Below, one piece after another: positions 1-6,715 of a DNA stretch of 20,148 nt (position 1 is the stretch's first letter; each line of letters begins with the position of its first letter). Below the pieces are notes generated by a model, which was not told the DNA's origin, made no database searches, and saw only the letters and a list, made by a program, of their open reading frames with translations. The translations under genes were made by a program, and so were the position numbers. Origin of the DNA: Deltaproteobacteria bacterium (GTDB lineage Bacteria > Desulfobacterota > Binatia > Binatales > Binataceae); contig JAJYMR010000055.1 of the NCBI GenBank assembly GCA_021786815.1, positions 1 to 20,148 of the forward strand, in the 5' to 3' direction.

Positions 1-638
1 AGCTATGGCGGATTGCGCTCGCCGCGCTTTACGACGCGTTCGACGGCACGCCGCCGCTCGGCGAAATTCCGCTTTTTCGCGGCGTTCGCGCCGATTCGCT
101 CGAAACCGTCTCGCGGATGGTCCGCTCGCGCTTCAACGCGCCGCTTGCGCGCGGCGTAGGACGCTACTTCGACGCGGCAGGCGCGCTGGTGCTCGGGATG
201 ACGGTGTCCGGATTCGAGGGACAGGTCGCCGCGATGCTGAATTTCGCGGCGGACGCGAGAGAATCGCGCCGCTACTCCTACGAAATCGCAAGCGACGCGA
301 ACCCATGGGAACTCGACCTGCGCCCTGCCCTTCGCGAACTCACCGCCGACGTGATTTGCGGCGCAAAGCCCGCAATCGTCGCGGCGCGTTTTCACAATAC
401 GCTGGTGAACGCAACCGCAACCCTGCTTCGGGCCGCGCTTGCGCGCCACGGCAGGCTTCCGATCGTGCTCTCGGGCGGATGCTTTCAGAACGATTTGCTC
501 GCGCGCGGAGTGCTCGAAGCCCTCGCGCCCGACTACGACGTCCATCTCCATCGGCGCGTTCCGCCGGGCGACGGCGGACTCGCGCTCGGGCAGGCGATGA
601 TCGCAAGCGCGACGGCGGAAAAGCATACGGGGGAATGA
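1..638 (+). CDS. hypF: Carbamoyltransferase HypF, C-terminal part (5' end outside window)
   Basis: HypF makes the cyanide precursor of the Ni-Fe hydrogenase active site: it transfers a carbamoyl group from carbamoyl phosphate, through carbamoyl-AMP, to the C-terminal cysteine of HypE. Only about the last 211 residues are here (the family is usually about 750-800 aa). The frame is open to the left edge, reading LWRIALAALYDAF from base 3, so the true start lies upstream. The visible part is the Kae1/YgjD-like carbamoyltransferase domain: HNTLVN (metal-ligand histidine region), IVLSGGCFQNDLL, and the closing PPGDGGLALGQA motif, all typical of HypF C-termini. The stop at 636-638 is 4 bases before hypC, so it is almost certainly co-transcribed with it. 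The acylphosphatase, zinc-finger and YrdC-like domains must lie outside the window. Confidence 0.95.
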   Translation, partial: LWRIALAALYDAFDGTPPLGEIPLFRGVRADSLETVSRMVRSRFNAPLARGVGRYFDAAGALVLGMTVSGFEGQVAAMLNFAADARESRRYSYEIASDANPWELDLRPALRELTADVICGAKPAIVAARFHNTLVNATATLLRAALARHGRLPIVLSGGCFQNDLLARGVLEALAPDYDVHLHRRVPPGDGGLALGQAMIASATAEKHTGE

Positions 639-642
639 CGCG

Positions 643-933
643 ATGTGTCTTGGAGTTCCCGGCAAGATTGTTTCGGTCGAAGGTACGCTCGCCACAGTCG
701 ATTTCTGGGGCGTCAAGCGCGAGGTCAGGCTCGATATTGTCGATGAGCCGGTTGCGCCGGGCGACTACATCATGAACCACGTCGGCTTCGCGATCCGGCG
801 TATCCCGCCCGACCAGATCGATGAGACGCTCGCGCTTTACGACGAACTGCTGAAGGCCATGTCCGAGGACGACCTGATGGCCGCCGACGTGCGCGGCGAG
901 ATAAACGCCACGGAGGAGAAAAAACGTGGCTGA
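643..933 (+). CDS. hypC: Hydrogenase maturation chaperone HypC/HupF
   Basis: A 96-residue protein of the HypC/HybG family, the small chaperone that works with HypD to carry the iron of the Fe(CN)2CO group and deliver it to the hydrogenase large subunit. It starts MCLGVPGKIV, with the invariant Cys2 used for iron and partner binding. The second conserved signature, GDYIMNHVGFAIRRI, carries His46. The length is normal for the family. A purine-rich GGGGGA lies just upstream of the ATG. The stop overlaps the GTG start of hypD by 8 bases, so the two are translationally coupled, matching their physical complex. Confidence 0.97.
   Translation: MCLGVPGKIVSVEGTLATVDFWGVKREVRLDIVDEPVAPGDYIMNHVGFAIRRIPPDQIDETLALYDELLKAMSEDDLMAADVRGEINATEEKKRG
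912..917 (+). promoter_or_regulatory. Ribosome binding site of hypD (supports GTG start)
   Basis: GGAGGA lies 8 bases before the GTG at 926, inside the end of hypC. It is close to a perfect Shine-Dalgarno sequence and favours GTG 926 as the hypD start. Confidence 0.7.
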
Positions 934-2062
934 ACCGCGCGCCGACACTCTCCGTTTCCAGGATCCCGCGACCGCGCGCCGGATGGCCGACGCGCTCGCA
1001 CGCGCCGTGGGTGAAATCGGACGCGCTCCCGTCTCGGTGATGCACGTGTGCGGAAGCCACGAGCAGGCGATCGCGAAGTACGGCCTGCGCGCGGTATTTC
1101 CGCGCGGGCTGAACGTGATAATGGGCCCCGGATGCCCGGTGTGCGTGACGGATTTGCCCGAAGTCGATGAGGCGGTCGCGCTGGCCGGCCAGGGCGTCAG
1201 GATTTTCACCTATGGCGACATGCTGCGCGTGCCCGGCACCGTGAAGTCGCTCGCTGACGCTCAGGCCGAGGGCGCGAAAATCGACGTGGTTTACAGCGTG
1301 GGACACGCAGTCCAGTTGGCGCGCAAGAGCGCGGACGAATGCGTATTCTTCGCGAGCGGATTCGAGACCACCGCGGTCGCGACCGCAGCCGTCATTCTCG
1401 CCAGTCCTCCCGCGAACTTCTCGGTGCTCTCCGCGCACAAGTACATCCCGCCGGTCATGGAGATCGTAGCGGAAATGCCCGAGACCCGCGTCGAGGGTTT
1501 CCTCGCCGCGGGCCACGCCGCGACCATCACCGGATGGGGCATCTTCGAGCGCTTCGTCGAACGTCACAGCCTTCCCGTCGTCGTCGCCGGCTTCGAGCCG
1601 CTCGATATCCTGGCCGGTCTGCTCACGCTCGTCGAACTTGTCCGCGACGGGCGCGCGGAGGTTTTCAACGCGTATCCGCGATGCGTCACGCGCGAGGGAA
1701 ACCGCCGCGCGCAGGAAGTGCTGTGGAAGGTCTTCAAGCCCACGGGCGGGCGATGGCGCGGGATCGCGCACGTGCCCAACGGGAATCTGCGACTGCGCGA
1801 CGAATTCGCGTCGGTGGACGCGCGCCGGCGCTTCACGATAGATCTCACGAAGCTATGGGACTACGCGCCGCCGAGTCTCGCCCAGTCGTGCGTATGCGGC
1901 GATATCATGGCCGGTATCGCCTCACCCACCGATTGCCCCCTCTTCGGCCGTGAATGCGTGCCCGACAATCCTGTGGGCGCGTGCATGGTCAGCACCGAGG
2001 GCACCTGCCGCATCTGGCATCAGTACGGCGGCCATCTGAATCTCGGAGAAGAAAACCGATGA
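926..2062 (+). CDS. hypD: Hydrogenase maturation protein HypD
   Basis: A 378-residue HypD, the iron-sulfur protein on which, with HypC, the Fe(CN)2CO unit of Ni-Fe hydrogenases is assembled. Three family signatures are visible. VMHVCGSHE carries Cys42. IMGPGCPVCVT carries Cys70 and Cys73, matching the iron/redox cysteine motifs. A C-terminal cysteine-rich stretch (about residues 328-363: SCVCGDI, TDCPLFGREC, GACMVSTEGTC) includes the [4Fe-4S] ligands. The length is typical of the family (about 370-380). The start is GTG, chosen because of the strong ribosome binding site 8 bases upstream; it overlaps hypC by 8 bases. Its stop overlaps the hypE start in an ATGA arrangement. Confidence 0.97.
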   Translation: MAEPRADTLRFQDPATARRMADALARAVGEIGRAPVSVMHVCGSHEQAIAKYGLRAVFPRGLNVIMGPGCPVCVTDLPEVDEAVALAGQGVRIFTYGDMLRVPGTVKSLADAQAEGAKIDVVYSVGHAVQLARKSADECVFFASGFETTAVATAAVILASPPANFSVLSAHKYIPPVMEIVAEMPETRVEGFLAAGHAATITGWGIFERFVERHSLPVVVAGFEPLDILAGLLTLVELVRDGRAEVFNAYPRCVTREGNRRAQEVLWKVFKPTGGRWRGIAHVPNGNLRLRDEFASVDARRRFTIDLTKLWDYAPPSLAQSCVCGDIMAGIASPTDCPLFGRECVPDNPVGACMVSTEGTCRIWHQYGGHLNLGEENR

Positions 2063-3099
2063 ATGCGCCGCAAGGTCTCGTCAACGGAAAAATCGCCCTC
2101 AAGCACGGCGCGGGCGGGCGCGCGATGCGCGAGCTTATCCGCGACGTGATCCTCAAGGGCGCTGCGCCTGCGAGCTTCGACGGCGTCGGGCCCGACGCGA
2201 TGGACGACGGTGCCGCGCTCAAAGTCGGCGATCAGTGGCTGGTGATCACGACCGATTCCTACGTAATCAATCCGCCGTTTTTTCCGGGTGGCGATATCGG
2301 ACGGCTTGCGATCTCGGGCACAGTGAACGACCTCGCGATGATGGGCGCGACGGAGCCGCTCGCACTAACTTGCGCGTTAATCGTCGAGGAAGGTTTCGCG
2401 CGCGGCGACCTGGAGCGAGTTCGCGATTCGATCCATAGCGCGTGCCGCGAGGCGCGCACCGCGATTGCGACCGGCGACACCAAGGTCATGGGCAACGGCG
2501 AACTCGACGGTATCGTGCTCAACACCGCGGGCGTCGCCTTTACGCGCCGGGTGGTGACCGACCGCGCGCTAAAGCCCGGAGATCGAATCGTCGTGACCGG
2601 AACGATCGGCGATCACGGACTCGCCGTGATGGCGCATCGGCACGAACTCGGCTTCGAAAACCAGTTGCGCTCCGACGTCGCGCCGCTCAACGGTCTCGTC
2701 GCCGCGGCTCTCGGCGCAGCGCCCGAGGGTGTCGTCGCGATGAAAGACCCCACGCGTGGCGGGCTTGCGAGCGCGCTTCACGAGATGGCGGAAAAGAGCG
2801 GCGTGGGCGTCGTGCTCGAGGAGGCGAAGATTCCGGTGCGCGACGAAGTGCGCGCGGCAAGCGAGCTGCTCGGTATCGATCCGCTTCATGCCGCCAACGA
2901 GGGCAAAGCCGTGATTGGCGTCAGACCTGAGGCGCTTGACGCGGTGCTCGCCGCGCTGCGAGCGCATCCGCTCGGCCTGAGCGCCGAGGTGATCGGCACA
3001 TGCGTCGCCGAGCGCCCGGGCTTCGTCATCCTGGATACCGGCTTCGGTCGCCGCCTTGTCACCGAACCGGAAGGCGAGCTTCTGCCGCGAATCTGCTGA
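2059..3099 (+). CDS. hypE: Carbamoyl dehydratase HypE
   Basis: A 346-residue HypE, a PurM/AIR-synthase-like ATPase that dehydrates the thiocarboxamide received from HypF on its C-terminal cysteine to a thiocyanate, the direct cyanide donor for HypC-HypD. It has the N-terminal KHGAGGRAM motif, the ATP/metal region MDDGAALKVGD followed by TTDSYV, the central TGDTKVMGNG and MKDPTRGGLA motifs, and the diagnostic C-terminal PRIC (residues 343-346) with the acceptor Cys346. The ATG at 2059 overlaps the hypD stop (ATGA), so I prefer it to in-frame starts further upstream. Twenty bases separate its stop from the next gene. Confidence 0.97.
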   Translation: MNAPQGLVNGKIALKHGAGGRAMRELIRDVILKGAAPASFDGVGPDAMDDGAALKVGDQWLVITTDSYVINPPFFPGGDIGRLAISGTVNDLAMMGATEPLALTCALIVEEGFARGDLERVRDSIHSACREARTAIATGDTKVMGNGELDGIVLNTAGVAFTRRVVTDRALKPGDRIVVTGTIGDHGLAVMAHRHELGFENQLRSDVAPLNGLVAAALGAAPEGVVAMKDPTRGGLASALHEMAEKSGVGVVLEEAKIPVRDEVRAASELLGIDPLHAANEGKAVIGVRPEALDAVLAALRAHPLGLSAEVIGTCVAERPGFVILDTGFGRRLVTEPEGELLPRIC

Positions 3100-3119
3100 A
3101 CGCGTGCCGTGATATTTGT

Positions 3120-3968
3120 ATGGCCGAACGGCGGATGAATCACATCGGGATGGAGCGCGACGGCGCGGTCGGGATTATCACGCTCGACCGGCGCGAGCGC
3201 TTCAACTCGCTCGACGTCGCAACCGCGCAGGATCTCCGCAAGGCGGGCCTCAGCTACGCGCGCGACGATTCGATTCGCGCCGTCGTGCTGCGCGGCGTAG
3301 ATGGGGTTTTCTGCAGCGGCGCTGATTTGAAATACATCAAGGCCGGCGGCGTCGCCGACGATCTGTCCTATCTCAAACCCGACGCCGACCGCTCTTCCGA
3401 GGGATTCGGTGAGCTTTTCAAGCAAATCCTGGAGTACATCCACAGCACTATCTCGGAGATAAAGCGCGCGCCGAAACCATTCATCGCCGCAGTCGACGGT
3501 ATCGCGGCCGCGGGTGGTTTCGGGCTTGCGATGGCGTGCGATCTCGTCTTTGCCTCCGAGCGCGCGAGCTTCGAATGGGCTTACGCGCGCACCGGGCTTA
3601 CCGGCGCGGAAAGCTCGACCTTCTTTCTGCCGCGTCTGATAGGGCTTAGGCGTGCGATGGACCTCGTGCTGTTGAATCCGCGGCTCGACGCGCGAAAGGC
3701 GATGGAAATGGGCCTGATCAGCGCGGTCTATCCGGTCGAAAATTTCGACGCCGAAGTACTCGCGGTTGCGCGAAAGCTCGCCGACGGTCCGACCCGCGCC
3801 TACGCGCTCGCGAAAGAGCTTATCAACCAGGCCGCGGGCGTCGATCGGCTTGATTATCATCTGGACCGTGAACTGGAAAATCTGACCCGAATCGCCGACG
3901 GCGGCGACTTCGCAAGCGGTATCGCGTCGTTCTTCGCAAAGGACACACCGACGTTCAAAGGCAAGTAG
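3120..3968 (+). CDS. Crotonase-fold (enoyl-CoA hydratase/isomerase family) protein inside the hyp operon
   Basis: A 282-residue protein of the enoyl-CoA hydratase/isomerase superfamily. The two oxyanion-hole segments are clear: GVFCSGADLKYIK (residues 62-74) and AAVDGIAAAGGFGLAMACD (about 123-141). A third conserved block reads GLTGAESSTFFLPRLIG (159-175). At the positions where classical hydratases carry two catalytic glutamates, it has GFGLA (Gly in place of the first Glu) and a GLTGAES loop with Glu164, so a simple hydratase reaction is doubtful. It sits 20 bases after hypE and 13 before hypA, which suggests a link to hydrogenase maturation; the C-terminal domain of HypX, which releases CO from formyl-CoA, has this same fold. 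No good ribosome binding site precedes ATG 3120, and ATG 3135 or 3150 could be the true start. Family assignment is firm; the substrate is unknown. Confidence 0.9.
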   Translation: MAERRMNHIGMERDGAVGIITLDRRERFNSLDVATAQDLRKAGLSYARDDSIRAVVLRGVDGVFCSGADLKYIKAGGVADDLSYLKPDADRSSEGFGELFKQILEYIHSTISEIKRAPKPFIAAVDGIAAAGGFGLAMACDLVFASERASFEWAYARTGLTGAESSTFFLPRLIGLRRAMDLVLLNPRLDARKAMEMGLISAVYPVENFDAEVLAVARKLADGPTRAYALAKELINQAAGVDRLDYHLDRELENLTRIADGGDFASGIASFFAKDTPTFKGK

Positions 3969-3981
3969 GATACGCGCGCCG

Positions 3982-4323
3982 ATGCATGAGTATTCAATCG
4001 TCGAAGCACTGATTTCCCGCGTCGCCGAGGAGGCCGAGGCGCGAGGCGCGGCGGGCGTGAGCAGGCTTTACGTGAAAATCGGCGCACTGTCCGGCGTCGA
4101 ACCGGATCTTCTCGCCTCGGCCTACGAATTGTTCAGCGAGCGCACGATATGCGCCGGCGCGGAACTTCGAATCGAGCGCGTGGAAGAACGATGGGCGTGC
4201 TCGGGATGCGGGCGCGCGGTCGAGCGCGGCGCCGCGCTGGTATGCCCCGAATGCGCGAGGCCCGCGCGGCTGGTTCAAGGCGACGAGATCGTGCTCGAGC
4301 GAATCGAAATGGAGGTGCCTTGA
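3982..4323 (+). CDS. hypA: Hydrogenase nickel incorporation protein HypA
   Basis: A 113-residue HypA, the nickel metallochaperone that works with HypB to insert Ni into the hydrogenase large subunit. It begins MHEYSIVEAL with the invariant nickel ligand His2 and carries the structural zinc ribbon as two CxxC pairs at Cys73/Cys76 and Cys88/Cys91. The length is normal for the family. An AGGA-type ribosome binding site lies a little further upstream than usual. Its stop overlaps the hypB start (TGATG), so the two partner proteins are coupled in translation. Confidence 0.97.
   Translation: MHEYSIVEALISRVAEEAEARGAAGVSRLYVKIGALSGVEPDLLASAYELFSERTICAGAELRIERVEERWACSGCGRAVERGAALVCPECARPARLVQGDEIVLERIEMEVP
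4311..4316 (+). promoter_or_regulatory. Ribosome binding site of hypB
   Basis: GGAGGT, 6 bases before ATG 4323 and inside the end of hypA. It fixes the hypB start at the residue that gives the N-terminal CxxCGC nickel motif, rather than at longer in-frame alternatives upstream. Confidence 0.7.
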
Positions 4324-5072
4324 TGTGCCTGGAATGCGGATGCGGCGATCCGGAGATCGTTCCGGTTGATGTTCACGAAAAGATCCTCGCTGGAAACGAT
4401 CGCGCCGCCGCGCACAACCGCGAGCATTTCACGAGCCGTGGAATCCTCGCGCTCAACCTGATGGGTTCGCCCGGCTCGGGAAAAACCGCGATTCTCGAAG
4501 CCACCGCCCCAAAGCTTCGCGGCTCGTTCGCGCTCGGTGCGGTGAGCGGCGACCTTGCCACCGACCACGACGCCGAGCGTCTTCGCGCGGCTGGAATTCC
4601 CGCGCTTTCGATCACAACCGGCAGCGCGTGCCATCTCGACGCCGCGATGGTTCATCATGCGCTCCACGACTTCCCCCGGAACAAGCTCGACATCTTCGTA
4701 ATCGAAAACGTCGGCAACCTGGTATGCCCGGCGGTTTACGACCTCGGCCAGCACGCCAATGTCGTCGCGCTTTCCGTGACCGAAGGCGAGGACAAGCCGC
4801 TCAAGTACCCCGTCATGTTTTTGAAGGCCGACCTCGTGCTCCTGACCAAGACCGATCTGCTGCCGCATCTGACGGGCATGCGAATCGAACGGTTCGAGGA
4901 GGCGCTTGCGCGCGTGATGCCGGCGCCGAAGATGATTCCCGTGTCGACGCATAGCGGCGAGGGCCTCGACGAGTGGATCGCGTGGCTTCGCGAAAGGCTT
5001 GCGTTACGCGCCGAGCACGGGCTTCACAACGCGAGACAACCTCACGCGGCGCGCTCAGCGTCGGGGCACTGA
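4323..5072 (+). CDS. hypB: Hydrogenase nickel incorporation GTPase HypB
   Basis: A 249-residue SIMIBI-class GTPase that, with HypA, drives GTP-dependent nickel delivery. The N-terminus MCLECGCGDP contains the CxxCGC high-affinity nickel site (Cys2, Cys5, Cys7). GSPGSGKT (48-55) is the P-loop, SACHLDAAM (101-109) holds the Cys-His metal site of the G domain, IENVGNLVCP (128-137) is the conserved switch region with Cys136, and TKTD (176-179) gives guanine specificity. There is no histidine-rich nickel-storage stretch. The last 20 or so residues form a poorly conserved tail. GGAGGT at 4311-4316 is well placed for ATG 4323. It is the last gene of the hyp operon; the next gene converges on it with a single base between the stops. 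Confidence 0.97.
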   Translation: MCLECGCGDPEIVPVDVHEKILAGNDRAAAHNREHFTSRGILALNLMGSPGSGKTAILEATAPKLRGSFALGAVSGDLATDHDAERLRAAGIPALSITTGSACHLDAAMVHHALHDFPRNKLDIFVIENVGNLVCPAVYDLGQHANVVALSVTEGEDKPLKYPVMFLKADLVLLTKTDLLPHLTGMRIERFEEALARVMPAPKMIPVSTHSGEGLDEWIAWLRERLALRAEHGLHNARQPHAARSASGH

Positions 5073-5073
5073 G

Positions 5074-6171
5074 TCAGAGCACGGAGCCCCACGCCGGGAG
5101 CGGCGTGCCATCGATGATCGCGCGCGCGATAAGCGCGCCGGCATGCACCGACAGCGCAACGCCGTGGCCGGAATAACCGCCCGCGACGAGCACGTTGGGC
5201 GCTTCCGGAAGCCGGCCAAGGATTGGAGTGAAATCTTCGGGTATCGCGATCGGCCCGGCCCATCGCGCGGAAAAGCGAACGTCGCGCAGCACGGGATTCA
5301 GCCGCCGGACGCGAGCTTCGAGCGCGTCGAGCACAGCGCTCGGCTCGGCGGAATTCGTGTCCATCGCTTCCAGCTCCGCCGGTGAGCCGAAACTGAGCCC
5401 CGCGCCGAAGATCACGCGATGGTCGCTCGTCTCGCGTCCCCATAGATACGGAAGATCGATCGTATAGAAAGGAATTCCTGCGCCGAGTCCCAATTCGTCG
5501 AGCGTCGATGAATCGAGCGGTTCCGTCGCGCACGCGAAAGTAAGCGCGCTCCCGACCGCACGCGCCGCCGGCACGAGCGAACTTATCCACGCGTTCGCCG
5601 CTATGACGACGAAGCCGGGTTCGATTACCGCGCCGTCGAGTTCGAGCCGCGCGGGCTTTTCAACGACACGTCTGACGCGCGCATTTTCATGAATCACCGC
5701 ACCTTCGCGTATCGCCGCCCGCGCGATCCCGTAAAGCATCGCCATCGGATCCACGATTCCGCCCGGAACCGTCTTCGCGATGTGGATCTGCTTGCCGCCG
5801 TCGTCCCACGGAAGCGGCGTGCCAGGACCTTGATGCTGAATCTCCCAGCATCCTTCGAGCCTCAGTCCGCATTCGATTCGCTCGTCGCGAACGACGCGTT
5901 CCAACGTCGCGAGGCAGGTATCTGCGCCTTCCTTCACGCCGCGTGCGGTTCCCTCGAGCGCGATACCGCCGGTCCGTCCGCTCGCTCCGTCGCCGATACG
6001 ACAGGCTTCGACCACAGTCGCGCGAAGGCCGCGGCGAGCCAGATGGTACGCCGCGGAAACTCCCGTCAGACCGCCGCCAACGACGGCAACGTCGGGGTTC
6101 GAGGAAACCAGTGCGGGCGTTTCCATCTTGTGCTCGCGCCGCCAAGGCGGATTTCCCCACATGAAATTCAT
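5074..6171 (-). CDS. FAD-dependent oxidoreductase, DAO/glycine-oxidase-like family
   Basis: A 365-residue flavoprotein of the D-amino-acid/sarcosine oxidase (DAO) superfamily, probably oxidising the C-N bond of an amino acid or amine. From the N-terminus: a Rossmann dinucleotide motif AVVGGGLTGVSAAYHLARRG with GGGLTG at residues 32-37 and the ribose-binding Glu55. Then comes GDGASGRTGGIAL, a common flavin-contact segment in this family; I see no flavin-anchoring Cys motif. The C-terminal FAD-binding closure reads FTPILGRLP followed by VLVAGGYSGHGVALS. I chose ATG 6171 because GGAAGG sits 6 bases upstream; a GTG at 6234 would add 21 residues without family support. The N-terminal MNFMWGNPPW resembles leaders of oxidases of this group. 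The substrate cannot be read from sequence, and nothing ties it to the hyp genes beyond proximity. Confidence 0.88.
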   Translation of the reverse strand: MNFMWGNPPWRREHKMETPALVSSNPDVAVVGGGLTGVSAAYHLARRGLRATVVEACRIGDGASGRTGGIALEGTARGVKEGADTCLATLERVVRDERIECGLRLEGCWEIQHQGPGTPLPWDDGGKQIHIAKTVPGGIVDPMAMLYGIARAAIREGAVIHENARVRRVVEKPARLELDGAVIEPGFVVIAANAWISSLVPAARAVGSALTFACATEPLDSSTLDELGLGAGIPFYTIDLPYLWGRETSDHRVIFGAGLSFGSPAELEAMDTNSAEPSAVLDALEARVRRLNPVLRDVRFSARWAGPIAIPEDFTPILGRLPEAPNVLVAGGYSGHGVALSVHAGALIARAIIDGTPLPAWGSVL

Positions 6172-6177
6172 AGGAAA

Positions 6178-6183
6178 CCTTCC
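6178..6183 (-). promoter_or_regulatory. Ribosome binding site deciding the oxidoreductase start
   Basis: On the minus strand GGAAGG lies 6 bases before ATG 6171. The upstream in-frame GTG at 6234 has no comparable site. Confidence 0.6.
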
Positions 6184-6281
6184 AAAGCTCACACTAGCGC
6201 CGGAAATTGCGATGTAGAAAGCGGGTTCGAACACCTTCGCGACGCCGCCGGGTTGGCATGGGGCTCGACGGACAAGGTATC

Positions 6282-6303
6282 ATCGGCCGCCCGGATGTAT
6301 CCG
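6282..6303. repeat. Operator-like repeat, copy 1
   Basis: ATCGGCCGCCCGGAT followed by GT and ATCCG. The second half is a perfect inverted repeat CGGAT-GT-ATCCG. The whole unit recurs as copy 2 at 6460-6480 with one substitution and one missing base at the centre of the palindrome. It lies about 110 bases upstream of the minus-strand oxidoreductase start. Binding by a regulator is inference. Confidence 0.45.
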
Positions 6304-6459
6304 TGGGAGGCAAAGTGCGTCATCCGGCACCATCGGCGGGCGTATTTCAGGTGAAGAAGTGCGGATAAAGCCTCGCTGACGCCGGATTGCCCGGATGGCA
6401 CAGGCGATGCACTGAAAAATGGCCGTCTTCGCCGCCGATCCCCGCCTTATATAGCCGTT
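6304..6459. other. Body of the divergent intergenic region between the oxidoreductase and the zinc-ribbon operon
   Basis: The whole gap runs from 6172 to 6497 (326 bases) and must hold the promoters of both divergent units. Apart from the two repeat copies at either end, I see only further scattered CGGAT/ATCCG pieces (for example near 6330 and 6393-6406) and an AT-richer TTATAT at 6448-6453 that could be a -10 element for the plus-strand operon. No convincing -35 is paired with it. I find no RNA gene or riboswitch fold I recognise. Confidence 0.3.
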
Positions 6460-6480
6460 ATCGGCCGCGCGGATAATCCG
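6460..6480. repeat. Operator-like repeat, copy 2, just upstream of the zinc-ribbon gene
   Basis: ATCGGCCGCGCGGAT followed by A and ATCCG. It contains the palindrome CGGAT-A-ATCCG and ends 17 bases before the ATG at 6498, a position where a bound protein would block transcription or overlap the core promoter. Confidence 0.45.
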
Positions 6481-6497
6481 GTCAGTGAGACGGAACA

Positions 6498-6710
6498 ATG
6501 AAATGCCCGAAATGCGGAAATGAGCTGACGACCGAGCACGTGGTTCGAAGCGCGCCGGTCGAAACGCCGCTGGAAAACCGCCGGCACTTTCACGTCCGAT
6601 GCGGCGGGTGCGGAGAAATCGTCTGGTACACGACCGAGCCGGGTTCCGCGACTGCAATTCCAAGGACCGGCCCGCATGACTGCGCTTTCTTCAGGCCGGC
6701 GGCTCCTTGA
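6498..6710 (+). CDS. Small zinc-ribbon protein of unknown function
   Basis: A 70-residue protein that I cannot assign to a named family. It starts MKCPKCGNEL, with a second knuckle at VRCGGCGEIVWYT, so the two CxxC pairs (Cys3/Cys6 and Cys35/Cys38) should bind one zinc ion. A lone Cys63 lies near the end in HDCAFF. The start is weakly supported by GGA just upstream. The stop TGA (6708-6710) overlaps a possible TTG start of the next gene and lies 5 bases before its ATG, so the genes are probably co-expressed. It may be a small metal- or nucleic-acid-binding accessory protein. Because a SPASM-type radical SAM gene follows two genes later, a modified-peptide precursor is a remote alternative. 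That it is a real gene is likely but not certain. Confidence 0.6.
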   Translation: MKCPKCGNELTTEHVVRSAPVETPLENRRHFHVRCGGCGEIVWYTTEPGSATAIPRTGPHDCAFFRPAAP

Positions 6711-6715
6711 AACCG

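Noticed and set aside
6218..6235. GGGTTCGAACACC resembling a tRNA T-loop
   Set aside because: The flanking bases do not form the five-pair T stem, and no acceptor or anticodon stem can be built around it.
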